Origin: Planctomycetota bacterium
Lineage (GTDB): Bacteria; Planctomycetota; Planctomycetia; Planctomycetales; Planctomycetaceae
DNA length: 43,696 bases
Direction: 5' to 3'
Assembly (NCBI GenBank): GCA_003671275.1
Contig: QWPB01000163.1
Location: 1 to 43,696 of the forward strand
Shown here: positions 8,191 through 17,354 of the stretch, piece after piece
Position numbering within the stretch: the first letter of the stretch is position 1
Layout: each line of letters opens with the position of its first letter
Notes under the pieces: model-generated
Databases searched by the model: none
Seen by the model: the letters and a program-made list of their open reading frames with translations, nothing else
What the model was told of the DNA's origin: nothing
Made by a program: the position numbers and the translations under genes

Positions 8191-10131
8191 CTACTTCTTC
8201 AACAGCTCCGGAACCAGCTTCTTGACATCCGCCATGGAGGTGGTGATCGCAACGACCACTCCTGTCCGGTCCACGATCAGCATGGTCGGCAGGGCCACAA
8301 TGCCATAGGTCAACGCCGCATCTCCCTCCATGCCGCCGTTGTCATGGATATGGGACCAGGGCACTTTGTACTGCTGGAGATATTCCTGAATCGGGCCCCC
8401 GGGATTATCCAGGCAGACCCCCTGCACTTCGAAGCCGCTGGCTTGCTGGGCCTTGTAGAGTTCGATCAACGAGGGCAGATCTTGAGTGCAGGGACCACAG
8501 TAGGTCGACCAGTAGGTAACGACCAGCACTTTACCTCGATGCACACCTGGGTCGTACGCGCCCCCGGACAGCAGCGGACCGGTCAGACCGAGCTTCTTGC
8601 CTTTCAGACTCAATCGGGCCAGTGAGCCTTTCGCCCGGGCGGCAATCCGGCTTTCCGGGTGGTCCGCAAGAATCATCTGATACCACTTGGCAGCCTCTGG
8701 TGCCCGGGCACTCAAGTCATGCGTGATGGCCAGCTGCAGCAGAGCATCGGGCCGGTCGTCGGCTTTCGGGAATTGGGAGGCAAACTCTTCGAGTGATTTG
8801 AGGAGGCTCTCCTGAATCTTCTGTCGATCCGCTTCCGCAGCGGACTGGAGATCGAGCGAGTATGCCGTCAACAGCCGACGAAAGATGATGAACGGATAGA
8901 TCGGATCTTTGGGGGTCTTGGAGTACGCCGTCTCCATGCGGGTCAACTCCGCCAGCCCATTGGCGTAAGCCCCAATCTGCGTGGCGGCAAAGATCCCTTC
9001 AATCAATTGACGCCGCCAGCTGTCTTTCTCATCGGGGGTATCGGAAGCCTCAACCAGACGGGCCATGTATTGGAAGCGCGCGTTGTGGTACTTCTCGACA
9101 TCGGCGGCGGTGGCTCCGGCTCCGGGCTGGCCCTGATCCAGCTTCTGAATCGCTTCGAGTAGTTCCTGCACTTCCGGTTTCAGACCGCCGCTGGTGTCCG
9201 CGTTCGCCGTGGTGGGGGGGGTGGCATTGTGCTGAAAGAGGCTGCCCCCTTCGGCAACAAACGAGTCCTCTCCTTCGACGGGACGCGGCATCACGGTCAG
9301 CCGCCAGGCATTTCCGATGCGGAGGATTTCCCCCAGATGAACAGACCCGGTGTCAGTTCCGTTTTGGACAATGGCGATCGCATTTTCGTAAGCGTACAGA
9401 TCCTGAGTGCTGCGTCCCGCTTCCGCCGGAATCATGTAGGGCATGGAACAGTTGAACTGCAACCACTTGGTCGTTGGCTTCAGGAGCTTGGATTGCTGCC
9501 GGATATCGGACAGTAACCTCTCCGCATTGGCGACCCCTTTGAGGGTATTGGCGGCAGCCGTCTTGTCGACTCCGGCAGCTGTCAGATCCTCGCTGGTCAC
9601 CAGCAGTGGTTTGAGGATGCGGGGGTCGCCTGTCACCAGGGCACGGACAGCCTCCATGGACACTTCTTCCGCCGAAATGACCATCCATTTATCGATGATC
9701 CCGTCCTTGTTATTGTCGGTGCCCCAACGGGTTCCTCCGGTGTTCAGCCAGCGGTACTGATCGATTGTGACCGCAGCCTTGTTGCCCGTGGTATCGAGTT
9801 CACGATAGACCTCGATCCCATCCTTGTAGTAGCGGTATTGGTCAATGGACTGGTTGCCATCCACATCCAGAAATCGGCGGATGACCTGACCTTGAGGCCC
9901 GGTAACAACGAAACCGTTCCCCTTGCCGATCGTGGTCAGCTCGACCTTGCACTTGCCCCAGTCAGCCTTATCCGGAGTATCAATGTCGACCGCATGAGCC
10001 GGACGGTATCCACCCAGGATGGTTTCGGCTCCTGGGGTCACTGGTTTCTGAGCAAATCCCCAGGAACCCAGGCAGAGGGCGAACGCACCGGCATAACAGA
10101 CCGCGCGCGAAACGAACAGACGGCGAACCAT
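8191..10131 (-). CDS. Exported TlpA-like redoxin with Asp-rich repeat N-terminal region
   Basis: Exported protein of about 646 residues. A signal peptide (MVRRLFVSRAVCYAGAFALC) is followed by Asp/Asn-rich segments resembling calcium-binding loops (DVDGNQSIDQ, DNNKDGIIDKW), a middle helical region, and a C-terminal TlpA/AhpC-type thioredoxin fold. The redox motif CGPC is at about 545-548 in WSTYCGPCTQDLP, with the cis-proline segment VALPTM near 615. It probably acts as a periplasmic thiol oxidoreductase. The ATG at 10131 follows GGAGGG and begins the signal peptide; longer starts are rejected. It heads the run leading to modABC (8-base gap to modA). The partner is unknown; thiol chemistry for metalloprotein or cytochrome maturation is only a guess. 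Confidence 0.82.
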   Translation of the reverse strand: MVRRLFVSRAVCYAGAFALCLGSWGFAQKPVTPGAETILGGYRPAHAVDIDTPDKADWGKCKVELTTIGKGNGFVVTGPQGQVIRRFLDVDGNQSIDQYRYYKDGIEVYRELDTTGNKAAVTIDQYRWLNTGGTRWGTDNNKDGIIDKWMVISAEEVSMEAVRALVTGDPRILKPLLVTSEDLTAAGVDKTAAANTLKGVANAERLLSDIRQQSKLLKPTTKWLQFNCSMPYMIPAEAGRSTQDLYAYENAIAIVQNGTDTGSVHLGEILRIGNAWRLTVMPRPVEGEDSFVAEGGSLFQHNATPPTTANADTSGGLKPEVQELLEAIQKLDQGQPGAGATAADVEKYHNARFQYMARLVEASDTPDEKDSWRRQLIEGIFAATQIGAYANGLAELTRMETAYSKTPKDPIYPFIIFRRLLTAYSLDLQSAAEADRQKIQESLLKSLEEFASQFPKADDRPDALLQLAITHDLSARAPEAAKWYQMILADHPESRIAARAKGSLARLSLKGKKLGLTGPLLSGGAYDPGVHRGKVLVVTYWSTYCGPCTQDLPSLIELYKAQQASGFEVQGVCLDNPGGPIQEYLQQYKVPWSHIHDNGGMEGDAALTYGIVALPTMLIVDRTGVVVAITTSMADVKKLVPELLKK

Positions 10132-10355
10132 GAACCAACCCTCCGTGACAAACTGTTTCGCGTGCATCCGAATGCGAAACGAGACGCCAACCCCTGTTGT
10201 GCGTTGTGGGGAAATTGTAGGCGGAGGAGTCCGGGTCTCGAAAGGCCAAGCGCGGATGCACCCGGCTCCGACGGAATCCAACACAACAGGCCACGACACC
10301 TTGCCGGTGTGGCGGCGGTTGTCATTGTCGGAGGCTGCCGGTCACATGCGGACGA

Positions 10356-11012
10356 CTACACCCCAATCAACCGGCGGATCTCCGGATCGATCAAGCTGGT
10401 GGCCACGTGTTTGGCCGGGCTAAAGTCGTGGTGGCGGCTGTGCTGGTGCGGAACGGAGATGATATGGGCTCCGGCCTCAGCAGCTGCGCGGGTGCCCGCC
10501 TGGCTATCTTCCAGGACCAGCATCTCGTGCGGCTGAACGCCGATTCGTTCGGCAGCTTTCAGGTAAATTTCAGGGTTGGGTTTACCATGGGTGACATCCT
10601 CGGCGGTCAGCTTCATTGGAAACCGATCCGTCAGGTCAAACGCTCCCAACATCCGGTGCAGGTATTCGCGATCCGAAGACGTGGCAACCCCCTTGGGCAA
10701 CCCGCGCTGTTCAATCCAGCCCAACAGCTCAAACAGGCCCGGCATCGTGCATAGATGTGTTTCCAGATAGCCATCGAAGATCGATTCCGATTCGGCCTGC
10801 AGTTCATCAATGGAGTCGGACAGCTCCATCATTTCGATCATGGCCGCGAAGGCTTCCCTCGCCCGACGCCCCATCATCTGGTTGAAAAGGGCCTGTGTCG
10901 CCACCTTGCCACGGCGGCGCAACAGCTCGTGCCCCGTCATGTGAAACACCTCTTCGGTGTTCACCATCAGACCATCCAGATCAAAGACCACTGCACGAAT
11001 CGGAGAGGACAC
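10356..11012 (-). CDS. HAD-superfamily phosphatase (beta-phosphoglucomutase-like)
   Basis: Haloacid-dehalogenase-type hydrolase of 218 residues, subfamily I with a helical cap. Motif I FDLDGLMVNTE gives Asp10 and Asp12. Motif II is ATSSD, the motif III lysine lies in THGKPNPEIY, and motif IV is VLEDSQAG. The arrangement matches the sugar-phosphatase/beta-phosphoglucomutase cluster; the substrate cannot be told. The start is GTG at 11012 with GGGAAG upstream. The 224-base gap to the next downstream gene (8191-10131) and the 90-base gap from the preceding esterase gene suggest it is transcribed alone or loosely with the latter. Confidence 0.88.
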   Translation of the reverse strand: MSSPIRAVVFDLDGLMVNTEEVFHMTGHELLRRRGKVATQALFNQMMGRRAREAFAAMIEMMELSDSIDELQAESESIFDGYLETHLCTMPGLFELLGWIEQRGLPKGVATSSDREYLHRMLGAFDLTDRFPMKLTAEDVTHGKPNPEIYLKAAERIGVQPHEMLVLEDSQAGTRAAAEAGAHIISVPHQHSRHHDFSPAKHVATSLIDPEIRRLIGV

Positions 11013-11102
11013 GAACCGCTTCCCTGGGATTGGAATAGACCATCAATTGCCGCCCGGCGGGTCGGGATTTTGACGGCGAGCCCGCCTTGCGGCAAGCGGG
11101 GA

Positions 11103-12017
11103 CTACTTTGGCGCCAGATGCTTGTCGAACCAGTCAGCGAGCGTCACCGCATCCTTGCCCATCTCGGGCCAACCGTGGGCGGCCCCCGGCTTGACGACGA
11201 GTTCGGCAGTCACGCCCGCAGCCTTGAGTTTTTCGATAATCAGCTCCGCCTGCTGGATCGGGACCAGCTTGTCGGCGTCTCCATGAATGATCAGCGTGGG
11301 GGGATCGTCACTGGTGGCGTGATTGACGGGCGAGATGCTCCGTCCGATGGTGAGAATCCGCTCTTCGTCCGTGATCGGAAGGAACGAGCGAGTCTTCAGG
11401 TCGAACTCATGGAAATCGAACGGTGCCCGGAAATCTTTCAGCACGCCACGCCCGATTGCGTTCTCGCCCGGCTGACCATAGTTCAGAAAGTCGGTCGGCG
11501 GGAAGAAGCAGGCCACAGCCTGAACGCGGCTCGATTGACGATCGACAGGATCTTTGGATTCGGGATTCCCGGCAGTCCCGGCGGTTCCCTGCATCAATGA
11601 CAGATGCCCCCCGGCAGAGGCTCCGGTGATGCCGATTCGCTGGGGATCGATCTGGTACTGCTCGGCCCGACTGCGGATAAACCGCACCGCGCGATGCATG
11701 TCTTCCAGAACCTCCGGAATCGTAAACTTGGGCTGGCTGCCATGAACCACCGCAATGACGGTGTAGCCACGTTTCAGATACTCCTGAATGGCTCCGACAT
11801 GGACGCCTTCATGAGCGGAATACCACCCCCCGCTGACACACCAGACAATGGCCGCCCCGTTGGCGTTTTGCCGGGGCTGAAAGACATCCAGCGTCAGCGC
11901 GGTCCCGAACTTACGCCCGTAGATCACATCTTCCGTACGGGTAAACGCCTCTTCCGCACAAAGCGGCTGGAGCCCCAGATACAACAGACAGACCCACAGT
12001 ACGCAGTGACGAATCAT
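11103..12017 (-). CDS. Exported alpha/beta hydrolase (esterase)
   Basis: Exported esterase/lipase of the alpha/beta-hydrolase fold, 304 residues. The signal peptide is MIRHCVLWVCLLYLGLQPLCA. The oxyanion region reads VWCVSGGWYSAHEG (an SGGW variant of HGGG), the nucleophile Ser134 is in GASAG, the acid lies in HGDADKLVP and the His in PGAAHGWPEM. It resembles the BD-FAE/acetyl-esterase type common in planctomycete polysaccharide degradation. It lies between a HAD phosphatase and a sialidase-family gene on the same strand, which loosely fits glycan turnover. The substrate is unknown. Confidence 0.87.
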   Translation of the reverse strand: MIRHCVLWVCLLYLGLQPLCAEEAFTRTEDVIYGRKFGTALTLDVFQPRQNANGAAIVWCVSGGWYSAHEGVHVGAIQEYLKRGYTVIAVVHGSQPKFTIPEVLEDMHRAVRFIRSRAEQYQIDPQRIGITGASAGGHLSLMQGTAGTAGNPESKDPVDRQSSRVQAVACFFPPTDFLNYGQPGENAIGRGVLKDFRAPFDFHEFDLKTRSFLPITDEERILTIGRSISPVNHATSDDPPTLIIHGDADKLVPIQQAELIIEKLKAAGVTAELVVKPGAAHGWPEMGKDAVTLADWFDKHLAPK

Positions 12018-12099
12018 GGCACAGGCTCTCGGTTAGGTAGGATCGATCGTCCGAAGTTTACCACGTGGAGTACGATTGATCGATTCGCCGATGGTTCGC

Positions 12100-13329
12100 T
12101 TACCGCTCACGTGTCGCGTCGATCACTTCCTGCAACTTCATCCGTATCAGAGTCAGCTGTCCCCCCTGAGCCTTGCCGTCGGACCGCTGCAGCGCCGATT
12201 CAAACAGGCAGAGAACCGTTCCATTCGGCAGGTAAGCCAAGTCGCAATATCCGGATGGACCCCGTTCCAGGGACACTCGTCTTGACCAGTGGGCACCGTC
12301 ATCATGACTGATCTGGATCGACAGATTCCGGCGAGGCAGGCTTTTTCCTGAACCTTTGACTTCCTCGCCGGTGGGTGCGGGCGGCGCTGCGTCCGAGGAG
12401 TCTGGCCCGACATGAATCAGGCAATGCTTGTCCGATTGCTCCACGCTGATCAGTCCGGCCATGCAGACCGGTTCGAACAAGGCCGGTTCAAAGACCGGTG
12501 CCGACCACTGGTCATAGCCATTCGGACTGCGACTGATCAGACGGCGATGCCGGACTGACTCGTTGCGAATGCTCAACAACAGCCCCCCATTGCTGAGTTC
12601 GGCGGCGATCGTTTCACTGGGGTTGGGGGTCACCTCGGTGGTGTTTACGATCAGCGGACCTCGCATCCAGCTTTGCCCATGATCGTCACTGACAATCACC
12701 GACACGGCAGATGGCCGATGCGCATGCCCGCCCGTTCCGGTCGACAACCAGACCGGCACCACCAGTCTCCCCGAGGTCATCACCACGCCATGCCCCGGCC
12801 CTGTGGCCAGCACTTGCCATTCGTACTCCGGACGATACGACTCAAATGCACCGGTGATCTCCTCCGGGGCCGACCAGGTCACTCCATCATCACAGCTGTG
12901 GATAATGAAGCAGCGCATATATTCCAGGCAAAAGAGCAGGTGCAGCCGTCCGTCCGGTTCGACCAGCATGACCGGGTTGTTGTGAGTGATCTCACCTTCA
13001 ACGGCGAGATTCTTTTTAACCGCGACCGGGTTTTTGGGCTTGGGACCAACGACAGCCGGGATGGCGGTGGGTGGACCAAAGGTCTCTCCCCCATCGGTGC
13101 TTCGTCGCAGGAGAATATCGATGGCCCCCCAGTCACTGCGGGAGTTCTTGCGGGCTTCGCAGTAGACGATGACCGATCCCTTGGGTGTCGTGACCATCCC
13201 CGGAATGCGGTAGATTTCATAGCCCTCGGTGGCTGGTTGAAACAACTCGACCCGCTGCTGAGAGATGGAAACCTCATCGGCGAAGAGTGAACTCGATAAA
13301 AACACAACCGTCAGGGCCAGCCACCACAT
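12100..13329 (-). CDS. Exported sialidase-family (BNR repeat) glycoside hydrolase
   Basis: Secreted six-bladed beta-propeller protein of the sialidase/neuraminidase superfamily, about 409 residues, probably cleaving terminal sugars from glycans. A signal peptide (MWWLALTVVFLSSSLFA) precedes the arginine-triad region YRIPGM. Several Asp-box (BNR) motifs are visible: STDGGETFGP, SCDDGVTWSAP, SDDHGQSWM and SHDDGAHWSRR. The ATG at 13329 begins the signal peptide and follows GGGAG; an upstream in-frame ATG at 13464 would add a non-signal leader. Sialic acid as the real substrate is uncertain because many planctomycete homologues act on other sugars. Confidence 0.87.
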   Translation of the reverse strand: MWWLALTVVFLSSSLFADEVSISQQRVELFQPATEGYEIYRIPGMVTTPKGSVIVYCEARKNSRSDWGAIDILLRRSTDGGETFGPPTAIPAVVGPKPKNPVAVKKNLAVEGEITHNNPVMLVEPDGRLHLLFCLEYMRCFIIHSCDDGVTWSAPEEITGAFESYRPEYEWQVLATGPGHGVVMTSGRLVVPVWLSTGTGGHAHRPSAVSVIVSDDHGQSWMRGPLIVNTTEVTPNPSETIAAELSNGGLLLSIRNESVRHRRLISRSPNGYDQWSAPVFEPALFEPVCMAGLISVEQSDKHCLIHVGPDSSDAAPPAPTGEEVKGSGKSLPRRNLSIQISHDDGAHWSRRVSLERGPSGYCDLAYLPNGTVLCLFESALQRSDGKAQGGQLTLIRMKLQEVIDATRER

Positions 13330-13618
13330 CTCAGAATTCTCCCGCCCACCGTTCCGCGCAGAATGTTCCTGTGGGGCTCTCAAGTTATCCAAGGCACGCC
13401 GAGAGTTCACGTGCATCAACTTGGATGCGTTGGGCTGTGGCTGTTCAGTAGTTCGTACATGCATCCCGGCAGGATGTCCGATACCATGCGGAGCTATCCC
13501 TGCGCGGCGCTGGAGAGTGCGCCGGAATTTGCCTGTGCCAGATTCAGCAGGCAGGTGAACCCGTCCTTTCGTTGGGGGGGGGCCACTCGTGGGGTGGCCT
13601 TTTATGGAGATCCGTGCA
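13330..13618. other. Divergent intergenic region between sialidase and SLC13 genes
   Basis: This 289-base gap must hold promoters in both directions. Its plus-strand end contains a G run (13574-13582) and the hairpin listed separately at 13581-13603. I found no confident -35/-10 pair. The open frames here (for example 13265-13558) have no coding character. Confidence 0.4.
13581..13603 (+). terminator. Terminator-like hairpin in the leader of the SLC13 gene
   Basis: GGCCAC (13581-13586) pairs with GTGGCC (13594-13599) around TCGTGGG and is followed directly by TTTT, which has terminator shape. The upstream gene is transcribed away from it, so it sits in the leader of the transporter gene, ending 15 bases before the likely start codon. 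It could be a leader attenuator, a translation-controlling hairpin, or a terminator for a small upstream RNA. Confidence 0.5.
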
Positions 13619-15496
13619 ATGGCCGATGCGATGACGGTGTTGATCGGACTCGACCTGTCGTGGGCCGGGATTCAGGCGCTGCCCTGGCCGATGATCGTCA
13701 CGCTGGGAACCCTGGTTGGGATTCTGATTGCGTTGTACATGGAGCGATACGCCGCCGAACTGATCATGCTGGCCGCCTTGCTGGTGCTGGTCTGTACGGG
13801 CGTCATCACCCTGAAGGAAGGGCTGGCGGGGTTTTCAAACGAAACCATCTTCACGATCGCGGGATTGCTGGTCGTCGGAGTGGGCTTGCAGCAGACCGGG
13901 GCGATTGAAGTGATCAGCCGCGCCATGCTGGGCCAGCCGAAGAAAGGCACCCCCCTGCTGCGACTCATCGTACCGGTGGCGATTCTGTCAGCCTTCATGA
14001 ACAACACGCCGCTCGTGGCCTTCATGATTCCGATCTTTGTGCATGTCGCCCGCAAGCTGCGAACTTCGCCCTCCAAGTTATTGATTCCGTTGTCGTATGC
14101 CTCGATTCTGGGCGGAACTTGTACGCTGATTGGAACCAGTACCAACTTCGTGGTGGACAGCGCCATGAAGGATGCGAACATGCCGGGCATGGGGATGTGG
14201 GAGCTGGGCTGGGTTGGCATTCCCGTGTCGCTGGTCGGCCTAGTCTACCTGGCAACGATTGGTCAGAAGCTGTTGCCCACGCGCACTGACATTCTGGAGT
14301 ACGCGGAAACCCATCCGCGGGAATATACGGTCGAATTGATCGTCCGTCCGAGTTGCTCGCTGATTGGAGCCACGATCCGTAAATCCGGGTTACGTGATCT
14401 TCCGGGTTTGTATCTGTATGCCATTGAGCGGCAGGGAAAACGGTTGTCGCCGGTCGACCCGGACCAGTTCCTGCTGACGGACGACATCCTGTGCTTTTCC
14501 GGGATCGTGTCAACGATCCTCGACGCGCAGAAGATTCGCGGGCTGGAGCCGATCGACCACCACGGACAGGTTGTGCCTCATCCCGCGATGCCGGATGCTG
14601 CTGTGCTCCAGGGGGCCCCTGGAGCAGCTCCTCGATCGGGAAATCAGCTGTGTGAAGCCGTCGTGTCACCGACTTCTCCGCTGGTGGGGATGACGGTGAA
14701 GGAGGCCAATTTCCGTTCGCGGTATCACGCCTCGATCATGGCCGTGCATCGCAGTGGAGAGAAGATCGAACGCAAGATTGGCCAGATCATCCTCCAGCCG
14801 GGCGATACGCTACTGGTCGATGCCCCCGAGGACTTCACGCGGCGCTGGCGAAACTCGCGAGATTTCATTCTGGTCTCGGGACTGGAAGACAGCGCCCCGG
14901 TCGATCACCGTCGGGCATGGATGGCTCTGGCAATTTTTGCGGCGGTGGTCTTCGGAATGACGTTTTACTCGGATCACGCGGCACTCTTCTCGCTGATCGG
15001 GGCCGCCATGACAGTCCTGACGGGCTGTACGACTTCCCGCGAGGCCAATCGGAATGTCGATCTTTCGGTACTGATTCTGATTGCCGCCGCTCTGGGAGTC
15101 GGCAAGGCCATGGAACGCAGTGGTGCCGCCGAATGGCTCGCCGGGAACGCCATTGGCTGGGTCGAGCCCCTGGGTAAAGTGGCTGTGCTGTCGGTCATTG
15201 TATTTCTGACTGGAGTGCTCACTGAACTGCTCAGCAACAATGCTTGTGCCGCCATCATGTCGACGCTGGCACTCGCGGCCGCTAAGTCAACGGGGATTGA
15301 TCCACGACCGCTCCTGTTAGCGGTGGCCGTCACTTCGTCCTATGGATTTGCGACACCGCTGGGGTACCAGACCAACCTGATGGTCTACGGGCCGGGTGGT
15401 TACAAATTCAGCGACTATCTCAAGGTCGGGATTCCGCTGGACATCATCTGCTGGGTGTTAACCATCCTCATTATTCCGTTGGTCTGGCCACTCTGA
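13619..15496 (+). CDS. SLC13/DASS-type sodium:anion permease with two TrkA-C domains
   Basis: Inner-membrane transporter of the ion-transporter (SLC13/ArsB-NhaD) superfamily, about 625 residues. Two hydrophobic halves flank a cytoplasmic part with two TrkA-C/RCK-C domains, near residues 230-300 (EYTVELIVRPSCSLIGATI) and 345-420 (SPLVGMTVKEANFRSRYHA). Conserved transport motifs are FMNNTPLVAFMIP in the first half and LTELLSNNACAAIM in the second, the mirrored SNT-like signature. Likely substrates are sulfate or dicarboxylates; sequence alone does not decide. ATG 13619 is favoured because TGGAG precedes it at suitable spacing; other in-frame ATGs are at 13589, 13604 and 13631. Confidence 0.88.
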   Translation: MADAMTVLIGLDLSWAGIQALPWPMIVTLGTLVGILIALYMERYAAELIMLAALLVLVCTGVITLKEGLAGFSNETIFTIAGLLVVGVGLQQTGAIEVISRAMLGQPKKGTPLLRLIVPVAILSAFMNNTPLVAFMIPIFVHVARKLRTSPSKLLIPLSYASILGGTCTLIGTSTNFVVDSAMKDANMPGMGMWELGWVGIPVSLVGLVYLATIGQKLLPTRTDILEYAETHPREYTVELIVRPSCSLIGATIRKSGLRDLPGLYLYAIERQGKRLSPVDPDQFLLTDDILCFSGIVSTILDAQKIRGLEPIDHHGQVVPHPAMPDAAVLQGAPGAAPRSGNQLCEAVVSPTSPLVGMTVKEANFRSRYHASIMAVHRSGEKIERKIGQIILQPGDTLLVDAPEDFTRRWRNSRDFILVSGLEDSAPVDHRRAWMALAIFAAVVFGMTFYSDHAALFSLIGAAMTVLTGCTTSREANRNVDLSVLILIAAALGVGKAMERSGAAEWLAGNAIGWVEPLGKVAVLSVIVFLTGVLTELLSNNACAAIMSTLALAAAKSTGIDPRPLLLAVAVTSSYGFATPLGYQTNLMVYGPGGYKFSDYLKVGIPLDIICWVLTILIIPLVWPL

Positions 15497-15564
15497 CTGG
15501 AACAGCTCCGTTCAAAAGTCGTGGCCGTCAAGCTTCGCGTCCCCCCTGCCCGGAAGAAGGTAGC

Positions 15565-15882
15565 ATGCTGAAGCGAATGACATTGACGCGAGTTCGTGTC
15601 GCTCCCTGCGGTCGGTTTTGCGGCTTGCTTTCCATCGTTCTGGGAGGACTCGTTGGAGTGACTGTTGTCATGGGACAGTTCGGACTGCGGCTGGTTAGCC
15701 CGGACCCGCGTCACAACTCCGTCGAGTTCATGATCTCCTCCGCACTGCTGATCGGGATCGGACCGCTGTTACTCGGCCTGATCGGCTGGGTGCTGGGGAT
15801 GCTGCTGGCGGTGTCGTTTAATCTGATCGCGGATGGACTGGGTGGTCTGGATTATGAAGTGGACGATCAGAGTGAAGACTGA
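15565..15882 (+). CDS. Small two-helix membrane protein
   Basis: Unrecognised protein of 105 residues with two clear transmembrane segments (LLSIVLGGLVGVTVVMG and LLIGIGPLLLGLIGWVLGML) and an acidic cytoplasmic tail (DYEVDDQSED). A GAAGG ribosome site lies 6 bases before the ATG. It sits 68 bases after the SLC13 gene and 72 bases before the ABC permease, so it may share a transcript with either. No function is proposed. Confidence 0.65.
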   Translation: MLKRMTLTRVRVAPCGRFCGLLSIVLGGLVGVTVVMGQFGLRLVSPDPRHNSVEFMISSALLIGIGPLLLGLIGWVLGMLLAVSFNLIADGLGGLDYEVDDQSED

Positions 15883-15954
15883 CCCTCCGCAACCTGTCGG
15901 GTGAATGAATTCTCCGATGGCGGCAGCCATCAGCTTCTCCTGGAAATATGGCAC

Positions 15955-17277
15955 ATGTTTCGTTTTGCCTGGAAGAACCTGATCAATCGACCGGTTCGAG
16001 TGGTATTGAGCATACTGGGCCTGTCCGTGTCCGTAGCCGGAATGGTCGGGCTGTTTGCGATCTCGGGGGGGATCGCCCAGCTGGTGACCCAGACCTTTGA
16101 GAAGGTACCCGGAATTCTGGTCCAGCAGCAAGGCGCTCCCCTGCCGCTGTTCTCTTCATTACCCACGAGCTGGCAGTCAGAAATCGAATCACTGCCCGGG
16201 GTGTCCGTCTGCAATCCGGAAGTCATGCTCCGCGTGAACATGATTGGCGAAAAGCGAATCATCACTCCGCCCCGTTTCATGATCGGGATGGAGATGGAAA
16301 CCCGGCTCAAGCTGAAAAACGGCATCTACAACGAACATATGGTCGAGGGGCGGTTCCTGACCCTGGAAGATCAGGGCACGACGCATACGGTCATCAGCCG
16401 CCAGATTGCCCAGCTCCATGACCTGCGGATCGGTTCCCCGGTACGAGTGAATGGGACCGAGCTGACCGTGGTGGGGATCTATGATTGCCATTCCCAGTTG
16501 CTCGATGTGAACATGCTGGTCGACATGGAACTGGCCCGCCGTCTGGCCCGCATCGGGGTGGATACCGTCAGCTGCTTTTATGTGGAGGCCCGCGAAGGGA
16601 CATCCAATGAGTCCCTCAAGACAGACATCGAGCGGCTGTTCACGGGGCGGGACTGGAAGGCTTCGCCGATCATGGGGGCGTTGAACATCGCCACGGGGGC
16701 TGGCCCGAATCCCTTGCAGGCGATTGCCAACAATCTGGACCAGTGGGCGAAACGCGGCTCACCCCAGATTCCGGCAACGACACCCGCCCGGCCCAGCTCG
16801 CCCGCCGATGGACCACCGAGTCCTTCGGCGGTGGAAGTTCGCACCGCGGATGACTGTGCCGAGCAGTTCGAGGAGTTCAGCGGGGATCTGCATCTGTTCC
16901 TATTTCTGATTTCGACCGTGGGCTTTTTGATTGCGGTGCTCAGCATCCTCAACACGATGTTAATGAGTGTGATGGAACGAACCAGCGAATTTGGAATCCT
17001 CCGAGCCAATGGCTGGACGCGCGGCGAGGTCATGCGGCTGATCGTCTCTGAAAGTGCGATTGTCGGAATCGGCGGCGGGGTCAGTGGCCTGTTGATCGGG
17101 ATTGCAGCTGCCGCCGTGGCCAATCGAATCTGGCCCGAACGGCTTCATTTGTATGTCTCCCCGAGGCTGGCGTGTTTTGCGATCGCGGTCAGCGTCTGTC
17201 TGGGTGTGGCTGGGGGGCTCTATCCCGCATGGAAGGCCGCGCGGCTCTCGCCGATGGATGCGATCCGCCGGGCGTAA
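15955..17277 (+). CDS. MacB/FtsX-type ABC transporter permease
   Basis: Inner-membrane permease of the MacB/LolE family, about 440 residues. One N-terminal transmembrane helix (VVLSILGLSVSVAGMVGLFAI) is followed by a large periplasmic MacB-PCD domain and three C-terminal helices with the FtsX signature (FLISTVGFLIAVLSILNTM, then ERTSEFGILRANGWTRGEV). A Pro/Ser-rich low-complexity stretch at about residues 275-295 interrupts the periplasmic part. No ATPase gene is adjacent, so its ABC partner must be encoded elsewhere. ATG 15955 (MFRFAWKNL) fits family N-termini; the frame also opens at a GTG at 15901. Confidence 0.87.
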   Translation: MFRFAWKNLINRPVRVVLSILGLSVSVAGMVGLFAISGGIAQLVTQTFEKVPGILVQQQGAPLPLFSSLPTSWQSEIESLPGVSVCNPEVMLRVNMIGEKRIITPPRFMIGMEMETRLKLKNGIYNEHMVEGRFLTLEDQGTTHTVISRQIAQLHDLRIGSPVRVNGTELTVVGIYDCHSQLLDVNMLVDMELARRLARIGVDTVSCFYVEAREGTSNESLKTDIERLFTGRDWKASPIMGALNIATGAGPNPLQAIANNLDQWAKRGSPQIPATTPARPSSPADGPPSPSAVEVRTADDCAEQFEEFSGDLHLFLFLISTVGFLIAVLSILNTMLMSVMERTSEFGILRANGWTRGEVMRLIVSESAIVGIGGGVSGLLIGIAAAAVANRIWPERLHLYVSPRLACFAIAVSVCLGVAGGLYPAWKAARLSPMDAIRRA

Positions 17278-17354
17278 TGCGATACTGCGATTATCTTGAG
17301 AGATCATCGTTGAGTTCGAATGGTCCCCCCTCTCACAACATCTGAGGATCTTCC

